Source: Ciona savignyi
Lineage: Eukaryota; Chordata; Ascidiacea; Phlebobranchia; Cionidae
Assembly (NCBI GenBank): GCA_000149265.1
Contig: CH003327.1
Coordinates: 237,202-301,201 of the forward strand
DNA: 64,000 bases
Direction of reading: 5' to 3'
Positions 11,222 to 23,136 of the stretch are shown in pieces. The notes below the pieces were generated by a model that worked only from the letters and a program-made list of their open reading frames with translations, made no database searches and had not been told where the DNA came from. Positions within the stretch are counted from its first letter, which is position 1; each line of letters opens with the position of its first letter. A program made the position numbers and the translations under genes.

Positions 11222-13937
11222 ATGTCTAATTACTTTGGTGTAATAATTACATTGTTAATCGGGCAAACCACCTGGTTGGTTTTGCAAGTGCCCAAATATA
11301 TACCTGTAGTAACCACTGTACCATGCACGCTGGGCTACGTCTCATACGTCTCCATTCTCATTCTCTTTGCACTGGTGCTGCCTCCTGGACAAGATGGAGA
11401 TAAAAATAAGGTAGGCTATATAACTTTTTTGGACGGTTAGTTTTTTCAGGTTTTGTTTTAAAATATGAAAACATAGTTATTAATAAATATTTCTGATTTA
11501 AACCTATATGATTAATTTACTTTTTTTTGGATTACTCTTACATCCAGTAGTTTAGTTGCCGAAGAAACCATAAAAAGTACAGTATGCATGACCCAGAACA
11601 TTCAATTTGAGACACTGACCTGAATTAAAAATAAACCCAAACTGTATATAATTCTTTTTGGTTGGTTCTATAAAAAATGCTGTACTCTAAGGGCAATACG
11701 TAGATTAATGAATGAAAAACTACTGTTTTAAATGGTTATCACCAAGTTGGTTTTGCTGTTTGGCATCATTTGAATTATATGCACTGAAATTAATACTTTT
11801 CTGCTGGTAATAACTTGTGTAATTTGTAATTTACACAACACACACCACCATTGATTTAATTATAACTTTGCAGCCAAAACGTGGAGTTTTGTATTACTTC
11901 TGTTGTTTATTCGCGTGGTGCTCTGCAATAGACTTCATCTTTTACTTGGAAATTATGGAGGTTGTGAAAGGTTTTATTGGATTCTACCTTGTGACCGGAG
12001 AACCATATTTAGGAACTTCATATGGAACCATTGCTTTGCTTTGGGATACAACAGGCAATCTGGCCATGTATTTGGTTATCATATACCAGTAAGTTTTGGC
12101 TTAGTTGTCATTAAGTTACATATAAGTCGGAATATGCTTCAAATGATTTTAAAATTTAGGATTTTTTCAATATCTAAAAGATTCACAATTATATATGGTT
12201 CATTTTTTCAACAGCAATCAATGCTGATTTCTGGAATTAGTTTTAGAAATTTTTGTTCACTACGAAAACTAAAAATCAAAGAACTTTAAACTATCACATA
12301 TAAAAAATACTTTTAAAGATTTTGCTGAATGATCATAGTTTTGTACTATAAAGTGCAATGGTTGAGTAAGCTTTAAAACAACCTGGACAATGTCCTCTGG
12401 AGGTCCTTATAAATTATTCATTAAACCACAGGATTAGTTTTTTGTTATACACTTTTGTCAAACCTTTTTCAGCATATATTATTATTCTTACATATTTAAA
12501 ATACTTAATGTAGTTTGTTCTTTATGTTGAAAAGCAAACATATGATATCATCTCAAATTTCTTTTAACCCAATACATATTTTTCACAGAATTGACAATAA
12601 GCTAGATCACCGAAATAGTGTCTTATATTTCGGTGGTACTTTGGTCACCTCTCTCTGCTGCCTGTTGGTGGGAGGAGTGACTGGCAACCACGGTTCTAAT
12701 TTGTATGAATCATCATTTTTAAATATTCCTTATGTCATCGTTCCAACGTATTATCTACTTGATGCATTTTGCCAACCTAGGAAATTTCCCAAATCGCTTC
12801 CAAGGTGAGCTTTTTTATGACATTTGACTCAGTATAACTTATGTTGGGAGTCTTGTTAAATAATCAACCCTCCATAATTTAATCACGCTTAATATTACCA
12901 TATTATATAATTTAACATAAATATTTCATTATGTCTTTCTTGACCAACAAGTTTACGCTTATCCATACCATATTCTCATGTAATGATATTTTAACTATAT
13001 TCCTTCAGCAAAGAGACCAGCGATTACAAGATGCTGGATATCGTTCTATGTGTTGGTCTGTTGCTGTCCTGCATATTCGGTTTGGTTCGTGGGATAGCTG
13101 CACTTGGTTCACCCATGCCGCTTGCTGCTATGTATAGAGCCGAGTATGAACCTTACCTTCTTGATCCCAGCAAGTTCGGTGTCGTGTGGATTCTTTTCCT
13201 CATGGGGGTTGGAGGGATGCTACAGGTGGGCTGCCTCTTATGCTGCAGATGCTTATTGCTTGCACCACCTTGACATTATTAATTAAATAATTTGTAATTG
13301 ATGAGGGAAATTAAAAATAAATTGTTCTATTACAAAATGTTTACTTAATAATGTGCCGGGTGTGAAAAATTTCCCATCTTTTTACAAGGATACAAAAACA
13401 CACTTTATTGCAGTTAAAACAGCAACTGTACTTATACTCTTCACAAGAAGTATTATTTCCATAAAACCTTTAATCGACTGCAAGCCCAATTTGTTAAAAT
13501 TTCCATTTTGCTTTTAGGTATCGATTGCATTTGGCTTATGGAGGTCTGGATCCCGATGGGTGATGGATCTGAGTATCATCTACGCAGCTGTTGTAATCCA
13601 TGTAAGTAATCCACTACTAGCTTGTTGACCACGTTATTAAATAAACTATTAACTGCAGAACAACTTTGGTTAAAAATTCAAAATGAAAATAGTGTTTGTA
13701 GATAAATACACCATTACTACCCAAGGTGTAATTTTTTTCTATATTCCACAGGGCACCTTCACACACCTTATACCTCAGTTTTGTGTTGGAGTTTCCCCTG
13801 AGTACCATATTCCGCCTGAATCTATGTTGTGGGTTGTCGCGGGCAACCTCTTTGTTCCTGTGGTCGCTGTTGCCGTGGTGATGCGCTGCTTCGCTGAACC
13901 TGGATATTTCAAACCGTCCAATCAAAAACTAGAATGA
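11222..13937 (+). CDS. Transmembrane 6 superfamily (TM6SF1/2-like) protein, copy B
   Basis: Predicted 368-residue membrane protein, paralogous to its left neighbour. Exons: 11222-11410, 11874-12088, 12589-12804, 13009-13225, 13518-13601, 13752-13937; the last two match copy A in length exactly (84 and 186). Matching landmarks: VLPPGQDG; VTGEPYLGTSYG with LLWDTTGNLAMYLVIIY; YRAEYEPYLLDPSKFG; SRWVMDLSIIYAAVVIH; MRCFAEPGYFKPSNQK. An intron (12089-12588) splits the segment that is a single exon in copy A, between IIY and the IDNKLDHR block. Residues that copy A shares with vertebrates in the second domain (GCNWMLD) are changed to GSRWVMD. An AATAAA at 14362-14367 may be its polyadenylation signal. 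The clear divergence shows the duplication is not recent. Confidence 0.9.
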
Positions 13938-15152
13938 ATTTAAAGAAATTTCGTCCCGTGTTCTTTTTGACATGAAATTTATATCCGCGATTTAACCCCA
14001 TGTATTCAACTATTTAGTAGTTTTTTTAAGAAACAAACACAGAGATTTACACTTTTACATCTATTGTTAAAGTATATTAACGTTACCTTTTTTATTTGTA
14101 GAATCGTGATAGTAAATCTTCAATTTTAGTTAATGAAGTGTGAATGGCCTATTTCATGCCGTTTGTTGAGTGTATTTGATCTTATACCATCTACCTACTC
14201 AGTGTCCACATTGCACTTTTTTGATACCCATTTCTGTAGTCTCTCTTTTAGTGAGATTATAAATAACAATACTAATAGGGTACGGACCAAAGTATAATGC
14301 TACTGTGTGGTGTGTTTGTCGATATATCTCATTTAACTGATATAAAAATGTAACATTTTACAATAAAGGTATATTTTGCTTGTAACAGGTAATTAGGTAA
14401 TTGATTACCTTTGTGTAGTGAGATAATAGATTGAAATGGAAGACATACCACTGACTTTATGCAGGTATGGAGGGTTATCATGATTTGTTTTAATCGAAAA
14501 ATGTGAACCAAATAAAAATGGTAATAATACAACCAGTAGAAAAAACTGTGGAACTGGTCAATTGTATATTTATTGTTGTGGAATGTAGATAGAAAATGGG
14601 ATTCTTAACATGTGGTTATTGAAACATAAGATGTCAGTTTGCTGCTAATGCTTAACTTTGGTTAGCTCTGTAGCATTTATACTCAACACCCTAACTAGTA
14701 ATGTTGACAAAATGTTTAGCTCTAATCACTCATTTGCAAAGAGGGATAAGAACAAGACGGTACACCTGTGTTCACTGCACCATGTACTATCTTCATTCTA
14801 AATCTGACTACTCAATAGTAAAATAAAACAATAACAAGATTGCATAAATATTTATGTTACTACTTTCGTGAGGTAATGGCAAGTAGCTTAATGTTAAACA
14901 ACTTGATCATAGGTGTTATCTTGTATGTTTACCATGGATGCAAAAGTGCATCATTATAGTAAATATGCATGTTGTGGGTATATATGCATGTAGTAAATAT
15001 GCATGTTGTAATTTATGTGATAACTCTTTATTTTCCAATTCATGGAACTAAAACATAAATATCCTATTTACCCAGTGCACAGTTTGTTTTGGCTTTTGTT
15101 TTACATTTAGATAACCAACAAAAGCTACTAGATTTAATTTTTGTTTATTTAG
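13938..15152. other. Spacer between TM6SF-B and ACOT7
   Basis: About 1.2 kb. It holds the likely 3' UTR of copy B (AATAAA at 14362-14367) and a small ATGCATG-rich direct repeat at about 14945-15012. No ORF or RNA gene recognised. Confidence 0.65.
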
Positions 15153-15156
15153 AACA
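15141..15156 (+). other. Acceptor four bases before the ACOT7 start (probable spliced-leader site)
   Basis: TTGTTTATTTAG (AG at 15151-15152), then AACA and the ATG at 15157: the same geometry as at TM6SF-B. It could instead be an internal acceptor if an upstream exon supplies a longer N-terminus. Confidence 0.5.
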
Positions 15157-18100
15157 ATGCAACCGGGTGATGCCAATAATGGTGGCAATGTGCATGGGGG
15201 AACGATACTTAAGCTGATTGAGGAAGCGGGAATGATCGTTAGCACGAGGCATTGCAACGTAGCGGGTGAAGAGGTTCGGTCAAACTTGTGTTCGATTTTG
15301 TCTGGTCAATTTTGTCAGTTAGTTGGAGACTAAAATAAAGGAAAAAAACCTGCTGGCTAATAGTCATATACATACAGCTCACATGGCTCATTCAGTAGAC
15401 AATGTTATATCCTTGTGAATCGGAAAACGTAAGAAAGTTAAAACCCTCTGTACTTGTGTGGTGTGTTTGTTATTTTAGTATTTAATTTCTTGATCATACA
15501 TGAACTGGGTTGAAATCAGCTGCTAAAGTCTGTAGTGTTCGTAAACAAGGCACTAACCGGGCGTCTTTTTTGCCCATTGGATACTCAATCATTAACAACA
15601 TGTTGTAATAGCTTCGGTAATCCCAAAGGGGACATGTAGTAATTTGGCTATTTTCTCAGCCGTACATAATAACAACTGTTATTGTTATTAAACATCCCCT
15701 TCCTCTTTTGGTTATTAAAACTTAATGCAATAGGAAATATTGAACACACTATAATACCAGGTAACTCATGCTTATCTCAGGAACCACGCATATGTGTGCT
15801 CGCTCGAGTGGAACGTACTGACTTTTTACAACCCATGTACGTTGGTGAACTATCCCATCTAGTGGCAGAAGTCACCTTTTGTTCGAAACACTCACTGGAA
15901 GTGAAGGTGACCGTTCGTGCGGAGAATTTAATAACAGGTGCGTGCATGGTACAGAGAATATAGTAGCCCATCACTCCAATAGGCTCAGGGAATGTTTTCC
16001 TGCCTTGTTTAAGTATACAACCATCTAGCTCAGCGTTTCCCAACCTTTTTTGGTCGCGGACTATTTCCTTACCAGCGAAAGTCTTTGCGGACTCAAAGTG
16101 CATGAATTTTAAATTAGCGTAAGTCAAAAGTGTAGCGTAACTGGACTATGTGCATACGATACATTACAGAACACTACAAAACTTTAACAAAATTACCAAA
16201 TAAAAGTTTTGCAAATTGTTGATGTGCTTGCGGACTTATTTAAACCTTCCACGGACTCATTTGAGACCGCGGACTCGGGTTGGGAAACACTGATCTAGCT
16301 AGTGGTGGTTTTAATCCGGCAAGCTTTTTTTTTCAGAAAGCCGACTTACTTAGCTATAGCTGTGAACCAGATATATAGTTTTATCATGTAATGATAGTTA
16401 AATTGTTAAACTTGTCCAGGTGTTGATACTATGTTTTTACTCTTGTGATCATGATTGTGAAATATGATGTATGTTTAAATTGCGATCTAGTAATTAATTT
16501 GGAACTTAATTTGTTTTACCGACTTGGATACTCTGTATCGAGGCCATGTCTATGCTATCTAGGTGCTTGACAGGACAGATACTGAAACCAGCACCTGGTT
16601 TGAAATTAAAGAATCCAAAATGTTAACTAAAAATAATCCAAATTAATTCTGATTCTGACATCTCTCGCTATCTTTGCAGGAGTTCGTCGAGTGACGAACA
16701 AAGCAACGTTGTGGTACGTTCCTCTTTCTTCCGTTGGCGTGGTGTCAGATGTGCCTCCGATGCTGCTATCTAGTGGACAGAATGAAGCAGGAAAAGCCAG
16801 ATACGAGAGACAGAGGAAAGAACGACTGGAGATTGATAACGTCTCCCCATGTCTGCGAGATGATTGGGCGATGTCTCTTGATGCGCCAAGTCAAGGTGAG
16901 CTTACTGTTACATGCTGTTGTATCTTGTGTATCCACATCGTTACGTCACATTAAATGGGTTAAAGGATTATAACTAAAGGTTATATCAAAACCAAAGATT
17001 AAAGTATAAAGGGGGTTACCTAAAAAAACTAAGGGCTCAAAGGGGGTTATATTAAAACTGAAGGATGTTACCATTCATTTACACACTGTAATAGCTCAAG
17101 TAACTCATCAGTTAGAATTAGGTAATCTGATAATTGGCCATGTGATAACGGCCATTGAGTTTTGCCCAGATAAAACATGAATATTCAATGAAATATTCTA
17201 TAGATCGATTAACTTAACATGCAGGCCACGAGCAACACTCAGTGGGTTACGCACAATCCACACTGATACATCTGGTCGGCGTGCAAGATTGCGGGATGTA
17301 TGGAATAGCAACTGGGGGATTCACCATGAAGCTTATGGATGAGGTGATTGGCATGGCTATTTCTAAAATGGTGGTGTGGTCGTAGTATGGATTACTATCC
17401 TAACATGGTTACTGGAGGTATTGCAGTGTGTAGTGTGTGATTAGCGAAAAGCATTAAGCCAGAATATTAATTTTTCAATACAGAAAGGCATAAAGATTAG
17501 CTGACTTCCATTCCTATGAGTTCGTGTTGCCTACTGAATATTATTGGCTTCGTGCTAAGTTTATCTTACAACCCTATTAAAATTCAAAATACATGCCCAT
17601 TGCCTGGGTATCTGATCTATTGTAGTGTGTTATACACTATAGAAAAAACAAGTTTTAAATATTTGTTTAACCTACTAATCCACTAAGTTATTTACGATTG
17701 GATATGTTTCTCCCTATTAATGGGACAAGGGGTTAACATGACCAATCACATTATATCATACCCAAATCAAAAAGTAACGATATACTTCTATCATAAATCA
17801 AGCAAAATTATGTGTATGAAGATAATTTGCATACAGGTTGCTGGTATATGCGCTGTAAGACACTGCCACAGTAATGTTGTAACTGCCTCAATGGATGCGA
17901 CCAATTTTCACAGAAGTATAAAAAAGAGTAAGCTTGTTTTGACACTAAGGACTTCCATAATTTAACTGAGTGACAAGGGGGGTTAATGCCAACATTCTGG
18001 TACCAGTGAACCCATATGATGTCATACACTTTATACATGTTAGTTGGCACAGGTAATGCAAATAAAACTGTTCAAATTAACAGTCAAAAAAATGGTGGGA

Positions 18101-20082
18101 TGACAACCAGCAACTCGCTAAATATTTGTGTCCTTGCTTGAAACACTTAGCAAAAATAACTTGAACCTCATGATTTAATGGGTTGATTAAAATTGTAGCA
18201 ATATTTTCATCCTATTTAAGACACTACAACAACTTAGGTAAATGGTGGATATAAGCTAATCTGATAACAAATGTTTAACAAACTAACTATTATTCAGAGA
18301 ATCAACTTGCTACTTTAAATAACCAAGATTCTTTCTTATCTTTATCACCAGAAATTGGATCATAGGACATACAAGGTGTTACCTTTTAGTTTTCCACATA
18401 GTTATAATTTTGTTCAGCAGATTAATGTTATTGTTTTACTTAAAAAATGGAGTCATTCTTCTACCACCAATTTGTAATAATCTTATTGTGTAGTTGCATA
18501 AAAAAAATAATATATTAATATGCATAAAAAATACTAATTTTTATTAATCAATATCAAGGTAATATTCTTCATTTTCGAAGTCGTCCGATATTCAACAGCA
18601 ACAAGTCGTTGATGATACAAGTTGTTGTGCTGGTTGAGGAACGGAATAGATCGGTAAATTTGTATCTCATAGATCTGAGCAGTAGTTGGTGCTAAGTGAC
18701 ATGGCATAGGACACAATTGACTAAGTAAACTGCTGGTTTCGATCAAACAACTATTTGGTTAAAAAAACACTATTTAGTGAGACATGCTAGTTCAATAGTA
18801 CCTTGTTAATTTATTTTTGGCATTATATCCATAGATGGTATAAAATACGTGAATATTATCTGGTTTTATTTCAAGCATTGTCCAAATACATAATTGAACC
18901 CGTTATGCTTTCTGAAAACAGCTTATTTAGAGCCATTTAAGTAGTTTAATTAATTTTTGTTTTTGCTTGTTACTAATACAATATTTAAATAAAAAAGTTA
19001 GACTGGCAAAACATTTAAAATTACACATTACAAAAACAGATAGAGCAAAAAAATAAAACCCCAAAATTGACAAATTATTGTTCTTCAGGCAACTGCATTG
19101 ACACCCAGTTCAGTATTTTGTGCTTGCTCTGCATTTTTTACTTATGTTTCACTTGACAGAGAAGGAAAAACATTACGCATTCCACCTCTCAAGGTTTGTT
19201 TTAATGATGTAATCTGTTTAATGTCAGGTGTATTGCCTGTATTTGAAGGCTGATTATTACAGGTATTTTTTTGGTACAAAGAGACAATGGTTTTAACCTT
19301 TTTATTTTTTAGTTAAATGCTTGAGGGAAGGATTTAAAAATTCTTACTTATGTTAACATTCAAGGCCTAGATACTTGAACCAATTTTTTGGTAAATTCCT
19401 GACAACCCAAATATAAATTTTAAAAAGAGATTTAAGATGATATTAATTTGTCATAAAATTATTGGCACCTATTACTAAGAAAATTCCAGACGGACCAGAT
19501 AAAACAAAAAGGCGCCCATTCTCTTTTCAGCATCAACATTTTTTTTAACAGATATGTATTTGGACTGGATTTAACATTTTACTAAAACATGAAAAAAGTC
19601 GGTTTATTTAGGAGATTCTACAATATTAGACTATTACCTATTAAATAGTCTACTAAGTGCTTCATCTTGAAGACAAAAGAATTAAAGAATACCAGTTTTA
19701 TTCATTTTTGGCACTAATAATTTTGTTAAACTACATTTTGAAAGTTTGTAATGTACTGTAGAATGCTATCTTTCTAAGAAAACTGAAACGACTCTAACAT
19801 TCGGTACGTTTATTAGAACAGTAGTATGAATGATGATTAGTTTACCATGAACAATAGTATGAATGAATATTAGTTTACCATGCAATACTTGGGCACTTAA
19901 AATAGTAGAACACTGAACATCTAGTACAGATAAAAAAGTGACAATATTTTATGCATGCTGATGGCAAAGTCCTAATATCATGACATTCACAGCTAGTTAC
20001 GCAAGCTGACCAGCAAAGATTTGAGGAAGGTAAAAGAAGGTACGAGCAGCAGAAGCAGCAACGTCTTACTTCGCAAATATAA
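15157..20082 (+). CDS. ACOT7: Cytosolic acyl-CoA thioesterase 7 (BACH), double-hotdog
   Basis: Hydrolyses long-chain acyl-CoA to free fatty acid and CoA. Eight exons join in phase into about 329 residues (the human cytosolic form is about 338): 15157-15273, 15781-15937, 16680-16895, 17225-17343, 17837-17927, 18559-18653, 19089-19193, 19993-20082. Hotdog 1: GDANNGGNVHGGTI, EEAGMIVSTRHCN, ARVERTDFLQPMYVGE, TNKATLWYVPLS. Hotdog 2: STLIHLVGVQDCGMYG, TGGFTMKLMDEVAGICAVRH, NSNKSLMIQVVVLVEE, CSAFFTYVSLDREG. The tail FEEGKRRYEQQKQQR matches the family. The Asn of the first domain and Asp of the second that form the family's composite active site look kept (NVHGG, QDCGM). The second-domain HGG is TGG here. 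The start is the first ATG of exon 1, matching the cytosolic isoform; an upstream exon is possible. Confidence 0.93.
16031..16292. mobile_element. hAT-type MITE with perfect 8-bp target duplication
   Basis: 262-bp non-coding element in ACOT7 intron 2. Its ends are inverted: CAGCGTTTCCCAACC at the left and GGTTGGGAAACACTG at the right (one mismatch over 15). It is flanked by the perfect direct repeat ATCTAGCT (16023-16030 and 16293-16300). Eight-base duplications and ends of this CAG-NNNTTCCCAACC style are hallmarks of hAT (Charlie/Tip100) elements. It has no transposase, so it is a non-autonomous derivative. Confidence 0.92.
17060..17204 (+). repeat. SINE family 1, diverged 3' half
   Basis: Blocks ACACTGTAATAGCTCAAGTAAC, GGTAATCTGATAATTGGCCATGTG and AAACATGAATATTC match the 3' half of the SINE. 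It ends about 20 bases before ACOT7 exon 4. Confidence 0.55.
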
Positions 20083-20892
20083 AACAACATCTTACTTTTC
20101 TATAGTAATTTTTAGATATTACTACAACATGCATTGTGCACTTTTATGGTCATTACTATTTGTTTACTCATACTGTGTTAAATTTTGTAAGGCGTCTAGT
20201 GCAATTTATATTTTCAATTCTCTAATACAAAACAATATTAAAAATATTTAATACACAATCCTGCAATATTTATAATAAAAAAAATTTTAAAATTTTAACA
20301 CCATAATACTAGTAGTTTTTTTGTTGTACCGGGACCAAATAAACCATTAATTACAACAAGGAAGTGCTTTGATTTTAGAAGTTACGTGTTAGTTAAACTT
20401 CCCTGATCCTCTATTCAAACAGGTGTGGATTTTATGATAAATCAACATGATACACGTTTTAACGTCCAAAACACAGTAGCATGTACAATTTGGTGTGTAT
20501 GTTGGGTAGACTGCATTATCCATTAATTTGTTAATTTTACCATGTTTACTTGCAGCCTTAAGCGTGTTTAATAGTAGGATAAAACTTCTCTATGATAATT
20601 AAAACAATTTGAGCAAAATCAAGCAAACTAAATTATTTCTAATTTTCTTAATAACAACCGACTTTTAAAACAAAACAATATTGTTGTTAAAGGCACCCCA
20701 CTGGTATCTAAAATAAGCCACCCAAGTTAATAAACACAATAACACTTGTACATATGTTAAGATAAGATATAACATGCTTGATGGAATACAAACATGAAGA
20801 TGATAATGAGGTCATGATGGGCCAAGCTATCCTGCAGGAAACGTTGAGATATCCGATTATGAGGTTGGTGAAAAGGACTAAATCGAAATCAT
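20083..20892. other. Convergent 3' region between ACOT7 and the MARVEL gene
   Basis: About 0.8 kb separating two tail-to-tail genes. An AATAAA at 20274-20279 is a plausible ACOT7 polyadenylation signal. No other feature seen. Confidence 0.65.
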
Positions 20893-23136
20893 TTAAACTG
20901 AAGCTACAGGTGGAGGATCGCTTCGGGTCTTGTGCCCTCGGAACAATAGAAACGCATACACCAAGAACACAATCATGGTGATTACGCTGAATATCTGGAA
21001 ACAAACGATTTTGAAATTGATAAAGTTAACATGATGCTTATTCCTATGTGTGGGAAAATAGGACCATAACTACTGTCTACAATACAGGATACGGGATGGC
21101 CATATAACAAAGCATTCTGTCAGGGTGTAAGAGCTATTGCAGTGTGTTATAACTTTAATCTGTCTATTAGAATCCACTGTTTGTTAAGAGCATTAAGGGT
21201 GAGGGTGAAGGTTCTGTCTAGTAAAGTTCTCACAAAGCGACATAAATCTCACTAATGAGCTTCATAATTATGTTGCACAATTTTTTAAAATTATTTGTTT
21301 AGGTCAGTTACGGTAACACAACTGTAACATTATTAATATATGGGACATTTAATTAGCGAGTCCTGCGATCTCCAATTTCACATGTTAGCGTGAAAACAAA
21401 TGAAACATTGGGTTAAACAATATTTTTTATTATAGTTGCTAAGTGGCAGAAATAGGATGCTGCTAAATTACAGTACAAACATGCCAAAATCTAAGCAAGC
21501 TATGTACTGGTAAAATATTACACATGTGGAAAATAAGTGTAACTTACTGCTGAGGCGATAAAAAGTTCATCAAAGTTGCCACGTGAAGGGTTAAATGTTT
21601 GAGCTGAGGATGCGGATACACACATTGCTATGAAATACAACACACCACATCCCAACGCGAAAATTAATTCCTGAAAAGCATTTTCGATTTGGTCAATGTT
21701 TTAGGTAATGCTCAATTTTACACTGAAGCTGACCAGGTTTTACTTCTTTGATTGTTTAATGTGATAAATAAAAAAGATAAACACGTTATTCCGTGTATGA
21801 TATATTAAATACTGGAGCTGTTACATTGTGATGTGCATGATTCAGATGTTCCTTTAATTTGGTAGAACCGATTATTTTACTGGGTTCAGGCAATGTCCGT
21901 TAAGTGCCTTGTCCAGGGACCTGACTAGCTAGCGACCATTTTCAAACCTGCAACACTTCTGATGAAAGGTACTTACCAAACAAGCTAATCGGGCGGATAG
22001 CACTTTTTTAATTTTAGACAAATAAAAAAATTTAAGACGAACAGTTACACAACTAAATAAAAATAGTGTTTGTAATTAAAAATATTGTCATACCACTCTT
22101 CCCCACGGCAATCTATCCAGACAGCAACCATTGTATAACTTGCAGTAATAGATGAATCCACTTATAAGTAGAGTAATGCAGCAAAAGGAACACACAAATG
22201 CCACATATGACATCTGCCCTGCACCGGCAACCGACCAGTAATGGGATGATGTTACCAGTATCAACGTGATAAGGCTTAGAACCTAAAAAATACGGTTGAA
22301 TTAGCCAAACAAAAACTACATTACATGGAAATTAGGGGCGAATTTAACGAGAAATTGTGAGAGTCAAAAGTCAAAGGTGAAGGCAGTTTACTAAAATTAT
22401 TGGGTGGAACCAACACTTTTTGGTTCCTAAGGACGAAATATTTGTTCGTAATATATTAGTTTGTATACAGTCCAACTCATAGTTCTCGCGTGTAACACAC
22501 GAAAGGGTGTTGCTAAAGTGTTAGTGTGCTGATAAAGGTTAATGTATTTTTCCTGATGAACAGTTGACAATGCGATAAGTGTAAAATTGAAAACAAGGTT
22601 TTTACAACATATCTATCTACATAACATAGGATAGGCTACATAACACAAAAAGGACTGACAGTAAATTACCCGACGTCAAGAGGTAGGTTTACATGTTTGT
22701 TAGAAGTTATACGACGTTTATGTTTAAAACAGAAGGCCGGGTCAACACATACACTCACAAGCAGGCGTACCGTTGGTTTGTTTCTCATATAAGCTGGATC
22801 CTGAGCGTACGCTCAGTATAAAGAAACAATCACCTGTCTGCCAGCTCGCAAGCGTGTGTAAAATTACCCAAGTGTGCAAAGACGCAAGGAAATAAACTCG
22901 ACTGTGCAGCTGCCGTACTTTCCATACTGGTATGCAAGTACCACATGCCAATAAATATTAAGGTTAAATGGTTTATAGTTCTTCTAGCCATCACTTAACT
23001 AAAATTGTGCCTATGTTAAATTATCAATGAAAAATTTAAGTTAAGCAATACTTACAAATTGAACAGCTTTAAAAATTCCATCAAAGGAGGTTAAAAATCC
23101 CTTGTCTGAACCAATTCTTCTTCTTTCATCCGACAT
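20893..23136 (-). CDS. Four-span MARVEL-domain protein (MAL/plasmolipin/CMTM-like)
   Basis: Four in-phase exons on the minus strand: 23056-23136, 22094-22282, 21548-21670, 20893-20994, giving 164 residues. The N-terminus MSDERRRIGSDKGFLTSFDG is polar and leads into span 1 (VLSLITLILVTSSHYW). Span 2 is YVAFVCSFCCITLLISGFIY, followed by a short basic, Cys-containing loop; span 3 is LIFALGCGVLYFIAMCVSA; span 4 is IFSVITMIVFLVYAFLLF; the cytosolic tail is RGHKTRSDPPPVASV. Size, four spans with both termini cytosolic, and small-residue-rich helices fit MARVEL proteins, which organise membrane rafts and apical or vesicle traffic. I cannot choose among MAL, plasmolipin and CMTM. A possible acceptor (TAG at 23141-23143, minus strand) lies four bases before the ATG, but its pyrimidine tract is weak. 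Confidence 0.75.
21815..21996 (-). repeat. SINE family 1, diverged copy
   Basis: Plus-strand blocks ttggtagaacc, gggttcaggcaatgtccgtt and ctgactagctagcgacc, then the decayed tRNA-like head. It lies in the intron between MARVEL exons 2 and 3. Confidence 0.75.
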
